This document shows positions 1-9,045 of a DNA stretch of 46,015 bases, piece by piece. A program made the position numbers and the translations under genes. Below the pieces are notes generated by a model. That model was not told the DNA's origin, ran no database searches, and saw nothing but the letters and a program-made list of their open reading frames with translations. Within the stretch, counting starts at the first letter, position 1, and every line of letters starts with the position of its first letter. Source of the DNA: Paenibacillus zeisoli (GTDB lineage Bacteria > Bacillota > Bacilli > Paenibacillales > Paenibacillaceae); NCBI RefSeq assembly GCF_003994465.1, contig NZ_RZNX01000012.1, forward strand, positions 1-46,015. Reading direction: 5' to 3'.

Positions 1-52
1 AAAGATCAAACTCTTCATTTCGTCACCGCGTTGTTTCAGCAGCGACCTTTAT

Positions 53-82
53 AATATATCACATTGCTTCTTTGTTAGTCAA
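53..82 (-). promoter_or_regulatory. Probable rRNA operon promoter P2, reading off the left edge
   Basis: On the minus strand, TTGACT (77-82) is followed after 18 bp by TATATT (53-58). The transcript then runs off the window through a stretch resembling Bacillales rRNA leaders, ending at the edge with GAGTTTGATCTTT. In Bacillus subtilis an rRNA operon directly follows bofA in the same direction. No rRNA sequence is inside the window, so the assignment rests on promoter quality and gene order. Confidence 0.6.
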
Positions 83-147
83 CACTTTTTTCAACTCTTT
101 ATTTAGCTGTTGATCAAAGCGCTTGTCCCCTCAAAGGAGCGATTTAT

Positions 148-177
148 AATGTAACATACAAAGCAAGCAACCGTCAA
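148..177 (-). promoter_or_regulatory. Possible upstream rRNA operon promoter P1
   Basis: On the minus strand, TTGACG (172-177) and TACATT (148-153) are 18 bp apart, about 95 bp upstream of the probable P2. Tandem promoters are usual for Bacillus rRNA operons. The -10 box is weaker than that of P2. Confidence 0.4.
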
Positions 178-180
178 TCA

Positions 181-444
181 TTATACTAATGTTAATTTTA
201 TCCCTACCAGAAGTGCAACTCCTGGCAGTCCTAATAACAGCACGGTACTTACTGTGATCGGATTCAGAGGCACGTATAGCTCAGGCATAACTCCTGAGAA
301 GTTCACAATATAAATCGCGAGTGCTGCCACTACAATATGCATACCCAGTCTAGTCAGCCAAGCGAAGCCAAGCTTTCGAGTTATCCATATATATATGATG
401 AGAATCAGAGCCACAACAAGTATTGCTGTAAATAATAACCTCAT
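181..444 (-). CDS. bofA: BofA-like pro-sigma-K processing inhibitor
   Basis: This 87-residue, very hydrophobic protein has membrane segments at about 5-22, 30-50 and 65-85. Its size and position, after yaaL and before an rRNA promoter, match BofA of B. subtilis. BofA sits in the outer forespore membrane and, with SpoIVFA, holds the protease SpoIVFB inactive until the sigma-K checkpoint is released. The ATG start has a strong AGGAGGGTGAAGGT upstream. It lies 29 bp after yaaL and is probably cotranscribed with it. The family call rests on size, topology and context, since there is no catalytic motif to check. Confidence 0.85.
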   Translation of the reverse strand: MRLLFTAILVVALILIIYIWITRKLGFAWLTRLGMHIVVAALAIYIVNFSGVMPELYVPLNPITVSTVLLLGLPGVALLVGIKLTLV

Positions 445-473
445 ACCTTCACCCTCCTGCTATAGTGATGAAA

Positions 474-749
474 TCAATAATGAGTTCCATAAGGGAGCGG
501 TCCCCAGCTGACTTCTTCCTTTTTGGCTTCTTTTAAATGAATCTGATATCTTCTCTCTGCCGCCTCCAGGGTATATACGGCAAAATCAATCTCATCTTCA
601 CCTACCGCCTGCTGAAAAGCCATGTATGCCCGTTCCCACTCCATCTTTGCTTTGCGTACTTCTTCATAAATATGAACCTTACGCTGAAAATCCTGATTTA
701 CCTCGCGCTGCCGCCTCATCTTGTCCGTCCATTTGCTCAAGAAAGCCAT
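474..749 (-). CDS. yaaL: YaaL/DUF2508 family small protein
   Basis: A 91-residue charged protein, mostly helical, that ends in a conserved aromatic-rich tail (WGPLPYGTHY). Size, composition and position between recR and bofA match YaaL of B. subtilis (DUF2508), whose function is unknown. The ATG is preceded by GGGGGT at good spacing. A terminator separates it from recR, so yaaL-bofA should have its own promoter in 750-868, where I could not identify a clear box. Confidence 0.8.
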   Translation of the reverse strand: MAFLSKWTDKMRRQREVNQDFQRKVHIYEEVRKAKMEWERAYMAFQQAVGEDEIDFAVYTLEAAERRYQIHLKEAKKEEVSWGPLPYGTHY

Positions 750-868
750 TATCTTTTACCCCCTAGGCGCGAACAGGCAGCCCCAGAACCCGTCATGAGC
801 TCAAGCTGCACTCCACCTATTCACGTTCATTTACTTCATACATATCGGGATAAGGACAAACTTAGAAC

Positions 869-898
869 AAAAAAAAGAAGCCTCCAAGGAGGCTTCTT
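869..898 (-). terminator. Rho-independent terminator after recR
   Basis: An 11-bp perfect stem (AAGAAGCCTCC paired with GGAGGCTTCTT) with a short loop is followed on the minus strand by a run of T (positions 876-869). It closes the dnaX-yaaK-recR unit before yaaL. Confidence 0.9.
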
Positions 899-946
899 AA
901 AATATAATCTACGTCTATTCTAAATATTGCGCTGGATCTACTTGCT

Positions 947-1546
947 TCAACTGAGTTCACGGCGTCCTTCAAGAGCTTTGGACAACGTTACCTCGTCCGC
1001 ATATTCCAAATCCCCACCCACAGGCAACCCGTGAGCAATTCTTGTGACACGAATGCCGAAAGGCTTAACCAGCCTTGAAATATACATCGCGGTAGCTTCG
1101 CCTTCAATATTCGGATTTGTTGCCAAAATCAATTCCTGCACTCGTTCATCACTCAGACGCCCGAGCAGCTCCTTAAGCCGGATCTCATCCGGACCAATCC
1201 CCTCCATGGGAGAGATTGCACCTTGCAGGACATGATAATACCCGTCAAACTCCTTCGTTCTCTCCATAGCCACCAAATCTCTTGATTCTTGAACTACACA
1301 GATCACCGAAGCATCCCGGCTCTTGTCCTGACAAATACGACATGGATCGGTATCGGTTATGTTGCAGCAGACGGAGCAATAGTGAAGATTCCGCTTCACA
1401 CTGACCAGTGCTTTGGCGAAATCGACAACATCATCATCTTTCATACGCAGCACATGGAAAGCAAGCCTGGCCGCTGTCTTGGGCCCAATTCCCGGCAGGT
1501 GCGTAAATGCATCGATCAGCTTAGCGATCGGTTCGGGATAATACAA
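947..1546 (-). CDS. recR: Recombination mediator protein RecR
   Basis: RecR loads RecA onto single-stranded DNA together with RecF and RecO in gap and fork repair. The 199-residue length is standard. A helix-hairpin-helix (LPGIGPKTA, about 17-25) is followed by a zinc finger (Cys57, Cys60, Cys69, Cys72), a Toprim domain from about 80 (VICVVQ; later [11 protein letters not shown]) and the conserved C-terminal [20 protein letters not shown]. The start is TTG at 1546: AAGGAG lies 10 nt upstream and the protein then begins [10 protein letters not shown] as in homologues. It follows the YbaB gene closely in an operon and is closed by a terminator. Confidence 0.97.
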   Translation of the reverse strand: MYYPEPIAKLIDAFTHLPGIGPKTAARLAFHVLRMKDDDVVDFAKALVSVKRNLHYCSVCCNITDTDPCRICQDKSRDASVICVVQESRDLVAMERTKEFDGYYHVLQGAISPMEGIGPDEIRLKELLGRLSDERVQELILATNPNIEGEATAMYISRLVKPFGIRVTRIAHGLPVGGDLEYADEVTLSKALEGRRELS

Positions 1547-1573
1547 ATTAAGCGTGCTCCTTCAGTATTATGA

Positions 1574-1885
1574 TTAGAACAACCCTGGGATTTTCATGCC
1601 ACCTGTGAATTTACCCATATCCTGGTTAGCCAATTCTTCAGCTTTAGTCAGAGCGTCATTTACCGCTGTAAGGATTAAATCCTGAAGCATTTCTACATCG
1701 TCTGGATCTACTGCTTCTGGCTTAATGTCGATAGATAACACTTTCTTATGGCCGTTTACTTTTACATTCACAACGCCACCACCGGAAGTACCCTCCATCA
1801 CTTTATCTCCAAGCTCCTCCTGAGCTTTCAACATTTGCTCTTGCATTTTCTTCACTTGCTTCATCATTTGGTTCATATTGTTCAC
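1574..1885 (-). CDS. yaaK: YbaB/EbfC family nucleoid-associated protein
   Basis: A small DNA-binding protein that forms dimers on the nucleoid. The product is 103 residues. It has a Met- and Lys-rich N-terminal helix, the core [20 protein letters not shown], and a C-terminal helix rich in acidic residues. The start is taken as GTG at 1885, because AAGGGAG lies 8 nt upstream. A GTG nine bases further upstream overlaps that ribosome binding site and is unlikely. The order dnaX-yaaK-recR is conserved across Bacillales. Confidence 0.93.
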   Translation of the reverse strand: MNNMNQMMKQVKKMQEQMLKAQEELGDKVMEGTSGGGVVNVKVNGHKKVLSIDIKPEAVDPDDVEMLQDLILTAVNDALTKAEELANQDMGKFTGGMKIPGLF

Positions 1886-1916
1886 TCTAAACACTCCCTT
1901 AGATTGGTATACTGCG

Positions 1917-3668
1917 TTATTCTTTTATAACTACAAGGTCATCTCCAAACATTTGGAGCGCCTCATCTACCCACGGTTCCTTACTAGCCCCGCCCTCATC
2001 GGGACCCGGTTCTAGTTCAAAGGGCTCTGGCGACGGAGTTCCCGCACCCTCAACAGCCTCATTCCAATCCTTCTGCATCATGCTGACAAGACGGAAAGGT
2101 CCCCCAAGCTGCTGTTCTAATATACGCTCAATGACTTCCTTGTTAGCCGGCTTCTCCGTTGTCTCCCGATGTATGTCATTCTTGAAAGCAACGAGTACAT
2201 TGTTATCCAGCACAGAAACAGGCTCCCCATTCATAAACCATGCATGAATTGTAACCTTCTCTTCCTTCACACGCTGCAGGATCTGATTCCATTTATTCTG
2301 AATCACAATAAATTCTGGTGAAGTACGCTGTGCAATGTACCGATCCATATTCGACGGAATCTTAGAAAGTGACGAGATTCTGGGCGCCGGAGATCTGCTG
2401 GCCTGCGACCTTGGCGGCCCCGAAGAATCAGCTCCTCCTGCCCCAGATGAAATCCCATTCTTCAAAGCCTGATCCAGCTTCTTCTCAAGCTCAGACAATT
2501 GGCGCTTAAGCTGCTGAACCTCGGATGCATCCGCACTCTTGACAGGAGCGGAGGCATGTGCCGACATGCTTAACGTCTCTTCCTGGGTAATACTGCACAG
2601 CTTGAGCAGTGCTACCTCAAAAAGCATCTGCGGCTGCGCCGCATACTTCATCTCGGTCTGATAATGATTCAACGTGTCGATAATACCGAACAGCTGGGGC
2701 TTTGTAAAGGCTTTCGCCATTTCTTCAAAGTCCCGCGCATCCAGAACCCGCTCAGTCATATGCCCAGCCTTGGGCACCATCTTGATCATCAGCAGATCGC
2801 GGAAGTAGTAGAGCAGATTCTCCATGCATTTATCTGCACTCTTTCCTTCCTGCATAAAACCTTCAATCATCTGCAGCATCCCACCAATATCGCCCTGTGA
2901 CAGAGCCTCTGCAAGATGGGCGAACTGACTCGACGGAATCCCCCCGGTCATGGCAAGTACTTGTTCATAAGAGACATGTCCATCGGTAAAAGATGAAATC
3001 TGGTCCAGTATACTTAATGCATCCCGCATCCCGCCATCCGATAAACGGGCAATATACTGTATGGCTTCATCATCGGCGGTGATATTCTCCTGACCACAAA
3101 TCAGCTTTAGCCTGTCGCTTTGCTCCTCCAGGGATACCCGGCGAAAATCGAAGCGCTGACAGCGCGAAATTACCGTAGCCGGAAGCCGGTGAGGCTCGGT
3201 TGTAGCCAGAATAAACATCACATGCGGAGGCGGCTCTTCCAGCGTCTTAAGCAGCGCATTGAACGCTTCCGTCGTCAGCATGTGAACCTCATCTATGATA
3301 TACACCTTATGCCGGACCTCTGTAGGCGCATATTTCACCTTCTCGCGGAGATCCCGGATCTCTTCAACCCCCCGGTTGGAGGCGGCATCTATCTCGAGCA
3401 CATCCATTACAGCTCCCGCCGTAATGCGCCTGCAAGATTCACATTCATTACAAGGCTCTGCTGCTGGTCCATTCTCGCAGTTCACAGCCTTGGCTAATAT
3501 CTTCGCAGCACTTGTCTTCCCGGTTCCTCTGGGCCCACTGAACAAGTAAGCATGAGAAAGCCGGTTCTCCCGAATCGCATTCTGAAGCGTTCGGATAATA
3601 TGCTGCTGACCTACCATATCTTGAAACGACTGCGGCCGCCAAGCGCGGTACAGTGCGATATGTTCCAC
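1917..3668 (-). CDS. dnaX: DNA polymerase III subunits gamma and tau
   Basis: This is the clamp-loader ATPase of the replicative polymerase. From the GTG at 3668 it has 583 residues. The Walker A motif GPRGTGKT is at about 45-52, followed by a zinc-binding module (Cys64, Cys73, Cys76, Cys79), Walker B with DEVH (about 126) and the SRC motif (ISRCQRFDF). A Ser/Pro-rich linker near 400 leads into the tau-type C-terminal domain. The upstream GTG at 3677 overlaps the Shine-Dalgarno AGAGG, which suits the GTG at 3668 (9-nt spacing). I see no obvious programmed frameshift signal, consistent with full-length tau being the main product in Gram-positives. Confidence 0.97.
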   Translation of the reverse strand: MEHIALYRAWRPQSFQDMVGQQHIIRTLQNAIRENRLSHAYLFSGPRGTGKTSAAKILAKAVNCENGPAAEPCNECESCRRITAGAVMDVLEIDAASNRGVEEIRDLREKVKYAPTEVRHKVYIIDEVHMLTTEAFNALLKTLEEPPPHVMFILATTEPHRLPATVISRCQRFDFRRVSLEEQSDRLKLICGQENITADDEAIQYIARLSDGGMRDALSILDQISSFTDGHVSYEQVLAMTGGIPSSQFAHLAEALSQGDIGGMLQMIEGFMQEGKSADKCMENLLYYFRDLLMIKMVPKAGHMTERVLDARDFEEMAKAFTKPQLFGIIDTLNHYQTEMKYAAQPQMLFEVALLKLCSITQEETLSMSAHASAPVKSADASEVQQLKRQLSELEKKLDQALKNGISSGAGGADSSGPPRSQASRSPAPRISSLSKIPSNMDRYIAQRTSPEFIVIQNKWNQILQRVKEEKVTIHAWFMNGEPVSVLDNNVLVAFKNDIHRETTEKPANKEVIERILEQQLGGPFRLVSMMQKDWNEAVEGAGTPSPEPFELEPGPDEGGASKEPWVDEALQMFGDDLVVIKE

Positions 3669-3720
3669 TTGCGGCACCCTCTTTCAGACTTCCCGTTAAT
3701 TACGTTTATCGCATACCTTT

Positions 3721-3749
3721 ATTATACTATACTCCATGAACGAGAAAAA
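3721..3749 (-). promoter_or_regulatory. Possible dnaX promoter
   Basis: The minus strand carries a perfect TATAAT (3721-3726) about 45 bp before the dnaX start. The region 17 bp upstream is T-rich (TTTTTC) and only weakly like a -35 box. The -10 is convincing; the -35 is not. Confidence 0.4.
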
Positions 3750-3783
3750 CTTTTTAATCCACGGAAAATAGGTATAAGCATAC

Positions 3784-3820
3784 AAAAAAACATCTTCGCC
3801 AGCTAAGGCAAAGATGTTCG
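3784..3820 (-). terminator. Terminator of the SRP RNA gene
   Basis: On the minus strand AACATCTTTGCC pairs with GGCGAAGATGTT around a short loop, followed by a run of seven T. It begins about 15 nt after the predicted 3' end of the SRP RNA. Confidence 0.9.
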
Positions 3821-3832
3821 TGTTAGTTAAGG

Positions 3833-4106
3833 TGTACCGTGCACCTATTATCGATCATTGCGATCCAAGCGGCACCCTTGCAGATCAACTCGGGCTAGGC
3901 CACCCTCCGGCACAAGAGTGAGACTGCTTATGGCTGCTTCCTTCCGGACCTGACCAGGTTCACAGTTACTCATTGCGGAGGACCCAGCCGTCAACATTGA
4001 CTGCAAGGACCAAACCTCACATCGACAAGACCTCTAATAGGAATTCAACCTCGCTACAGCGGATTGCGAGTTACAGGGCACCGCTACCTCCCCATCTAGC
4101 ACGGTG
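3833..4106 (-). ncRNA. ffs: Signal recognition particle RNA, long Bacillus type
   Basis: The minus strand contains the hallmark SRP core, GTCAGGTCCGGAAGGAAGCA (about 3935-3954), which forms domain IV and binds Ffh. The 5' part GGTAGCGGTGCCCTGTAACT and the 3' GGTGCACGGTA match the B. subtilis scRNA. The length of about 270 nt shows the long form with an Alu domain. Its position next to dnaX is as in B. subtilis. The ends are set from the promoter (first base about 4106) and from similarity at the 3' side, so each may be off by several bases. Confidence 0.95.
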
Positions 4107-4112
4107 AAAATA

Positions 4113-4141
4113 AGTATATCTCAAGCTTGTACAAAATGCAA
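4113..4141 (-). promoter_or_regulatory. SRP RNA promoter
   Basis: On the minus strand TTGCAT (4136-4141) and TATACT (4113-4118) are separated by exactly 17 bp. The expected start point, about 7 nt further on, coincides with the predicted 5' end of the SRP RNA. Confidence 0.8.
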
Positions 4142-4222
4142 ACGGTTAGAAGAAGTTAACAGGATATCCAGATTAACCTGGTGCACTATTATAACTATTT
4201 ATTCCATTTTGTGTAAATCTAT

Positions 4223-4231
4223 TGATATAAT
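4223..4231 (+). promoter_or_regulatory. Possible extended -10 promoter for the GH18-like gene
   Basis: TGATATAAT is an extended -10 box (TG-N-TATAAT) about 140 bp before the coding start. No good -35 box lies 17 bp upstream. The rest of 4142-4353 shows no gene. Confidence 0.35.
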
Positions 4232-4371
4232 TAGTAGATCCGACGATTGCGAGATTTCTCCTCTTTTCCTGTATAGCAACATTAAGAAACCGCAGAGTCG
4301 GCAGTACATGTCGGAAGTCTGACTTATATCAAACTTTATTTTCACACGGAAAGGTGGCTTTATTCGATACT

Positions 4372-5637
4372 ATGAATCCGATAAAAAGATCCAAAGTTAT
4401 TCTATGCCTGACCTTGGCTATTTCAGCGTTCGGAGGACTTGGAACAGCAGGAACCGGCATAGCCAGCGCAGCTGGTAATGTAAAGATTATGCTGGACGGC
4501 TACTCTCTTCCCTTCCCAGTTCAGCCGACTATCGTTAAAGGAACAACCCTTGTTCCATTTCGTGCGATCTCAGAAGCACTTGGAGTAACGGTGAATTGGG
4601 ACGAGAAGTCGAAGTCTATTACAGCTGTAAAAACAGCTGGTGACGATACCAAAAAGGTAACGTTAACCCTTGGAAGCAAGAGTGCCTCCGTTAATGGACA
4701 AAAGACCGCCATCGCACTGGCTCCGCAGACGATTAAGGGTACCACAATGATCCCACTCAGCTTCTTCAGCCAGCAGTTCGGGGCCGCAGTTAAATGGGAT
4801 GGACCTTCGTCCACGGTAACTATTGTATCGCCCCGGGAGAAGCTTTATACGCTGGCTTTCTACGCAATTAACTCATTTAGCGAATCCGCGTTGATTCCAG
4901 ACTTTGATGCCGTAGGCTTCGGATGGAGCCGAATTGATGCCACGGGAGCATTCACCACATCAGGGAACGACTTCAAATGGCCTAAGCCAGCTGGAGAGGT
5001 TACCCCTGAAAGCCTGGTTACAGACACTTCCGCAGCTGGCACATCCCCTTATCTGCTCGTCTACTCCGGTGACACCAAGGGGGAACTGACTAAGGCCGTA
5101 GAGGATAAAGCCGCCCGCGAAGATGCGATTAAGCAGATGATAAGCACCGCCATTCAGAACCAATTCAAGGGTGTGCTTCTTGACCTGGAAGGTCTGGGCC
5201 TCACAGGCGATGCTAAGGCAGTGCAGGCCTCGTACAACAACTTTGTCCAAGAGGCTGCTGACGCCGCTCACGCCGCCGGTCTAAAGCTATCCGTGGCACT
5301 CCCCCCGCTCAATGGATCTTATCATGGTTATGACTATAAGAAGCTTGGCGAGCTGGCGGACGAATTGATTATTATGGCCTATGCTTACACCGACGAAAAG
5401 CTGCCACAGCCCGTGGATAAGATTGATAACGCCATTAAGCTCGCACTCAAGTCCGTAACCAAGGACAAGCTCGTGCTCGGCGTGAACTTGTACAGCGAGA
5501 ACGAGAATACGGTGAATGCCAAGATCGGTCTTGCCAAGCGATACGGCCTGAAAGGGATCGCCCTGTGGAGACTGGGATTTGGCAAACAGAACGTATGGAA
5601 CAAAATCAACGAAACGATTGAGCTCAAAGGAAACTGA
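4372..5637 (+). CDS. Secreted stalk-domain protein with GH18-like hydrolase domain
   Basis: The 421-residue product has a signal peptide (about 1-33, cleavage after a region ending ASA). Two copper-amine-oxidase N-terminal type repeats follow, about 38-85 and 97-152, each with the pattern TTLVPFRAISEALG or TTMIPLSFFSQQFG. From about 157 there is a TIM-barrel domain like YaaH/YdhD. The strand motif GVLLDLEG places Asp271 and Glu273 in the GH18 DxE position, with Glu273 the presumed acid catalyst. Family members act on cell-wall or chitin-like glycans; the substrate here is unknown. A GTG at 4354 in frame is possible, but AAAGGTGG overlaps it and the ATG at 4372 gives a cleaner signal peptide, although with long spacing. 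Confidence 0.85.
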   Translation: MNPIKRSKVILCLTLAISAFGGLGTAGTGIASAAGNVKIMLDGYSLPFPVQPTIVKGTTLVPFRAISEALGVTVNWDEKSKSITAVKTAGDDTKKVTLTLGSKSASVNGQKTAIALAPQTIKGTTMIPLSFFSQQFGAAVKWDGPSSTVTIVSPREKLYTLAFYAINSFSESALIPDFDAVGFGWSRIDATGAFTTSGNDFKWPKPAGEVTPESLVTDTSAAGTSPYLLVYSGDTKGELTKAVEDKAAREDAIKQMISTAIQNQFKGVLLDLEGLGLTGDAKAVQASYNNFVQEAADAAHAAGLKLSVALPPLNGSYHGYDYKKLGELADELIIMAYAYTDEKLPQPVDKIDNAIKLALKSVTKDKLVLGVNLYSENENTVNAKIGLAKRYGLKGIALWRLGFGKQNVWNKINETIELKGN

Positions 5638-5690
5638 TCCTTAGAAAGTCCACTTTGCCGATAAAATGAATTATTTATTCCATAAAAGAA

Positions 5691-5726
5691 CAAAGAAAAA
5701 TCCCCTCTGATAAATCAGAGGGGATT
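5691..5726 (-). terminator. Terminator after rpmE, possibly bidirectional
   Basis: AATCCCCTCTGA pairs perfectly with TCAGAGGGGATT around a 4-nt loop. On the minus strand it is followed by TTTTTCTTTG, a good terminator for rpmE. On the plus strand only TTTG follows, so it may also slow transcripts from the GH18-like gene. Confidence 0.85.
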
Positions 5727-5763
5727 TGCATATATCGATCAGGCTGCAGCGCAGCAGATCGTA

Positions 5764-5961
5764 TTAGATTCCGTATTTCTTCTTAAATTTATCAACGCGG
5801 CCGCCGGCATCCAGGAATTTCTGTTTACCTGTGAAGAACGGGTGGCAAGCGGAGCAAATCTCCACGCGAAGATCTTCTTGAACAGATCCTGTTTCGAACT
5901 TATTACCGCATGCGCAAGTAACAGTAGTCACGTGATATTTCGGTTGAATAGCTTGATTCAT
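5764..5961 (-). CDS. rpmE: Ribosomal protein bL31, zinc-binding form
   Basis: A component of the large ribosomal subunit at the bridge to the small subunit. The 65-residue product has the four zinc ligands of the C+ form: Cys16, Cys18 (CACG), Cys36 and Cys39 (CSACH). The conserved [13 protein letters not shown] and a basic C-terminus follow. The start is fixed by the ribosome binding site: AGAGGTG ends 6 nt before the ATG at 5961, whereas an upstream in-frame GTG at 5970 lies inside that site. In other Firmicutes this form is replaced by a zinc-free paralogue under zinc limitation; none is in the window. Confidence 0.96.
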   Translation of the reverse strand: MNQAIQPKYHVTTVTCACGNKFETGSVQEDLRVEICSACHPFFTGKQKFLDAGGRVDKFKKKYGI

Positions 5962-6059
5962 GACTTTCACCTCTTTCCGCCCTGAGTCTCATGCGTACCC
6001 AGAGTTATAATAACCAAATATGATTGTAGCATAGTCGTGCCACTAATTGCAATCGATTA

Positions 6060-7337
6060 TTACGCGTTACGGATACCATTCTTGAATCGCTTCAGCTCGG
6101 CTGGCGGCACATGGGAGTAAGAGCCCATTACAACATCCGGCAGCTCCTCCTGGAATATCTCGATCGCCTGCTTCATACCCAGAATATCACCCTTCGCCTT
6201 GGGGATGAGTCCCAAATAGCTCTCCGGATCAATATTGAGGTTACGCCACTGGATCAAGCGAAGCTTGGTCCGTCTAGCGAATTCGATCATGGCCTCAATC
6301 TCTTCTTCTCGGTCAGTAACACCTGGGAATATTAAATAGTTAATAGAGGTGTAGACTCCTTGTTCCGAAGCATAAAGGAGGGATTTCTCCACGTTCGCAA
6401 GCGTATACCCTCTTGGCTTATAGTACGCGTTATAGTGGTCATCCAACGCACTGATGGTGCTCACACGCATCAGATCAAGCCCTGCATCTACGATGCCCCG
6501 GATATGATCGCTCAGACCTGCGTTTGTATTGATATTAATATAGCCCATATCTGTGGTTTGACGTACCTGGCGGATCGCATCGATTATCAATTTCGCCTGG
6601 GTGGAAGGCTCACCCTCACATCCCTGCCCAAAGCTGATAATGGATTCAGGGGTCTTCAGATGCTCAAGCATCACTTCTACAATCTCCTCGGTCCGAGGCC
6701 GGAAGTTCATCCGCGTCTGCGGCGAGACAAATCCGCTATCATCCGGCTGCTCAGAAATACAGCCGAAGCAACCCGCATTGCAGGAATATGACACGGGTAC
6801 CGCACCTTCCCAGCGGTTCAAGAATGTGTTGGAGGCCGTTAGACACTCGTAGCCCAAAGCGCAGTTGGAAAGGTGCTCATAAAGCCGATTCTCCGGATAT
6901 TCTTCCCTCATCCGCTTCACCTGACTCTTAAGCTCCAGCGGATCACAGTTAAGCGGGTTCCATTTCTCTGGATCGTCTGTTAGACGTGCCGTTACATAGA
7001 ACTTTCCTTCATTCCATACTACGGCAGAATACCCGAACAAAGGCAGCTTATATTCCTTGTCCGTCTTCACATAACCAGGCAGGCAAAGACGCGTGAAGCC
7101 TTGTGGGAGCAGCGCGCCTACAGCCTGAACATTGCCAGGAAGTGACTGCATTTCACCACTCTCAGGATCAAGGCCTACCGGTCGGGTGCTTGGCAGACCA
7201 ACCAGAGTAGCCCCATCCGGGAGAGGAATGAGCTCATCTTCCATTATCTCAACGATCATATCCCCGCTGCGGGCAAGCCCATATAGGGAGGGATGATCGA
7301 ATACATTTCCTTGTTCATCTGCGTATACCAAATACAT
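6060..7337 (-). CDS. Radical SAM protein of unknown function between rho and rpmE
   Basis: The 425-residue product has a radical SAM cluster-binding motif CNAGCFGC (Cys186, Cys190, Cys193), late compared with the usual N-terminal position. About 180 residues of unassigned sequence precede it. After the motif come a GQGCEGEPS stretch, typical of the SAM-binding GGE strand, and barrel strands (INTNAG, MRVSTISA, TSINYLIFPGVTDREEE). No SPASM-type cysteine cluster is obvious at the C-terminus, which ends PAELKRFKNGIRNA. It lies 50 bp after rho and before rpmE, in the same direction. The ATG has a good AAGAGGAG. I do not know its substrate; the long N-terminal part may hold it. Confidence 0.85.
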   Translation of the reverse strand: MYLVYADEQGNVFDHPSLYGLARSGDMIVEIMEDELIPLPDGATLVGLPSTRPVGLDPESGEMQSLPGNVQAVGALLPQGFTRLCLPGYVKTDKEYKLPLFGYSAVVWNEGKFYVTARLTDDPEKWNPLNCDPLELKSQVKRMREEYPENRLYEHLSNCALGYECLTASNTFLNRWEGAVPVSYSCNAGCFGCISEQPDDSGFVSPQTRMNFRPRTEEIVEVMLEHLKTPESIISFGQGCEGEPSTQAKLIIDAIRQVRQTTDMGYININTNAGLSDHIRGIVDAGLDLMRVSTISALDDHYNAYYKPRGYTLANVEKSLLYASEQGVYTSINYLIFPGVTDREEEIEAMIEFARRTKLRLIQWRNLNIDPESYLGLIPKAKGDILGMKQAIEIFQEELPDVVMGSYSHVPPAELKRFKNGIRNA

Positions 7338-7390
7338 GTTGTTCTCCTCTTTGCTTAGTAGTCTTTAGAGACAGGCTGCTAAGTTGTTTG

Positions 7391-8716
7391 TTAGGTGCTT
7401 AAAGGGGACGGGGCTTGACGGCTGGAACGGCGCGGGTTAGTGCTGCCAGAGGCGGTTGGCGCCGGGGCATTGCCAGCAGTATCAAATGAAGCCAGGAACT
7501 CGGCATTGGTCTTGGAGTCACGCAGCTTCTTGAGGAATCCCTCAACAAAGTCGTAGCTCTCATTCATATTCTTGCGAATAGACCAGATTGTATCCAGTTC
7601 TTCCTTCGTCAAAAGCACTTCCTCGCGGCGGGTACCCGAGCGACGGATATCGATCGCCGGGAAGATGCGCCGTTCAGCCAGCTTCCGGTCCAGATGCAGC
7701 TCCATGTTCCCTGTCCCTTTGAATTCTTCGTAGATGATATCGTCCATCCGCGAACCAGTATCTACAAGCGCTGTAGCCAGAATCGTCAGGCTGCCGCCTT
7801 CCTCCACATTCCGTGCCGATCCGAAGAACCGCTTCGGACGGTGGAACGCAGCCGGATCAATACCTCCGCTGAGTGTCCGGCCGGATGGCGGAACGACGAG
7901 GTTGTATGCTCGGGCGAGCCGGGTGATACTGTCCATAAGAATGACCACGTCTTTCTTATGCTCGACCAGACGCAGTGCGCGCTGCAGCACCAGCTCAGCG
8001 ACCTTGATGTGATTCTCCGGGAGTTCGTCGAAGGTGGAGGCGATCACCTCTCCTTTTACCGAACGCTGCATATCTGTTACTTCTTCCGGACGCTCATCAA
8101 TGAGCAGCACAAAGAGGGAGATATCCGGGTTATTCGTAGAGATGCTATTCGCAATCTCCTTAAGCAGCAAGGTCTTGCCTGCCTTAGGCGGGGCTACGAT
8201 TAGTCCGCGCTGTCCAAGTCCAACCGGAGCCAGTAGATCCATAATCCGGGTAGACAAGGATGTGGGCGAGGTCTCAAGCGATAGCTTGGTCTGCGGATAT
8301 AACGGCGTTAACGCCGGGAAATGAAGACGTTCCGAGGCCTGAGCTGGGTCCTCACCATTCACGGCATTGACTTGAAGCAGGCCGAAATAGCGCTCATTCT
8401 CCTTAGGTGTACGGCACTTACCAGATACCAAATCACCAGTCCGCAGATCAAATTTCCGAATTTGGGAAGCCGAAATATAAATATCTTCCGTGCTCGGCAG
8501 ATAGTTGATGGGACGCAGGAATCCGTATCCTTCAGGCAATATCTCAAGTACGCCTTCCATAAACATTAGACCGCTTTGTTCAGCTTGAGCGCGTAGTATA
8601 GCAAAAATCAGTTCTTTCTTCTTCAGCTGTCCGTAATAAGGGATTTGGTACTGCTTGGCAAGCTTGTACAAATCCGTCAGCTTTTTTTCTTCCAAATCAG
8701 CAATTTGAAGATCCAT
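7391..8716 (-). CDS. rho: Transcription termination factor Rho
   Basis: A hexameric RNA helicase that ends transcription. It has 441 residues from the ATG at 8716. The N-terminal Rho helix-turn-helix domain (about 1-45) is followed by the cold-shock RNA-binding domain (about 53-110, GYGFLRP...IYIS), the Walker A motif APPKAGKT (175-182), the Q-loop region and the R-finger region ([16 protein letters not shown]). The tail is rich in Ser, Pro and Ala. GTG at 8728 is inside the ribosome binding site AGGTGG, so the ATG 8 nt after it is the start. In B. subtilis rho is autoregulated in its leader; here a long leader is available (8717-9045). Confidence 0.97.
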   Translation of the reverse strand: MDLQIADLEEKKLTDLYKLAKQYQIPYYGQLKKKELIFAILRAQAEQSGLMFMEGVLEILPEGYGFLRPINYLPSTEDIYISASQIRKFDLRTGDLVSGKCRTPKENERYFGLLQVNAVNGEDPAQASERLHFPALTPLYPQTKLSLETSPTSLSTRIMDLLAPVGLGQRGLIVAPPKAGKTLLLKEIANSISTNNPDISLFVLLIDERPEEVTDMQRSVKGEVIASTFDELPENHIKVAELVLQRALRLVEHKKDVVILMDSITRLARAYNLVVPPSGRTLSGGIDPAAFHRPKRFFGSARNVEEGGSLTILATALVDTGSRMDDIIYEEFKGTGNMELHLDRKLAERRIFPAIDIRRSGTRREEVLLTKEELDTIWSIRKNMNESYDFVEGFLKKLRDSKTNAEFLASFDTAGNAPAPTASGSTNPRRSSRQAPSPLST

Positions 8717-9045
8717 GTAATTAACCACCTATTCAATTTATAATTCAATGTAGGGTCGGGAGTAAAAGACAAGAAATACATTCAGAGTAAACACACGAGG
8801 GTGATAAGAAGTTCCAATCCGAAGAGATGGAGCATGACTCTATGAAAGCCAAAAATCTATGATGACACTTTAAGAGTTATAGAATAGTTATACCCGTAGT
8901 GGGGGGAGTTATGCGGACAAGAACAAAAATCTTCCATAGAGGGGTTACACTGAGGCAATCTCCCAGAAGCAGCTTGTCCATTCGGCAGCTACCCCTGGTG
9001 ATTCCTTCAACTATTCCTTCGAAATATTACTTAAAGCAATTCGGG
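8717..9045. other. Gap between murA and rho without a recognisable gene
   Basis: About 330 bp separate the murA stop from the rho start. I see no strong Rho-independent terminator for murA. One weak inverted repeat (AGGGGT with ACCCCT, about 8938-8993) lies in it. The open frames here lack ribosome binding sites and overlap murA. It probably contains the rho leader and promoter. Confidence 0.5.

Noticed and set aside
1..15. Start of 16S rRNA at the left edge (GAGTTTGATC)
   Set aside because: The bases that follow do not continue as CCTGGCTCAG, so this is read as the rRNA leader and not the 16S gene itself.
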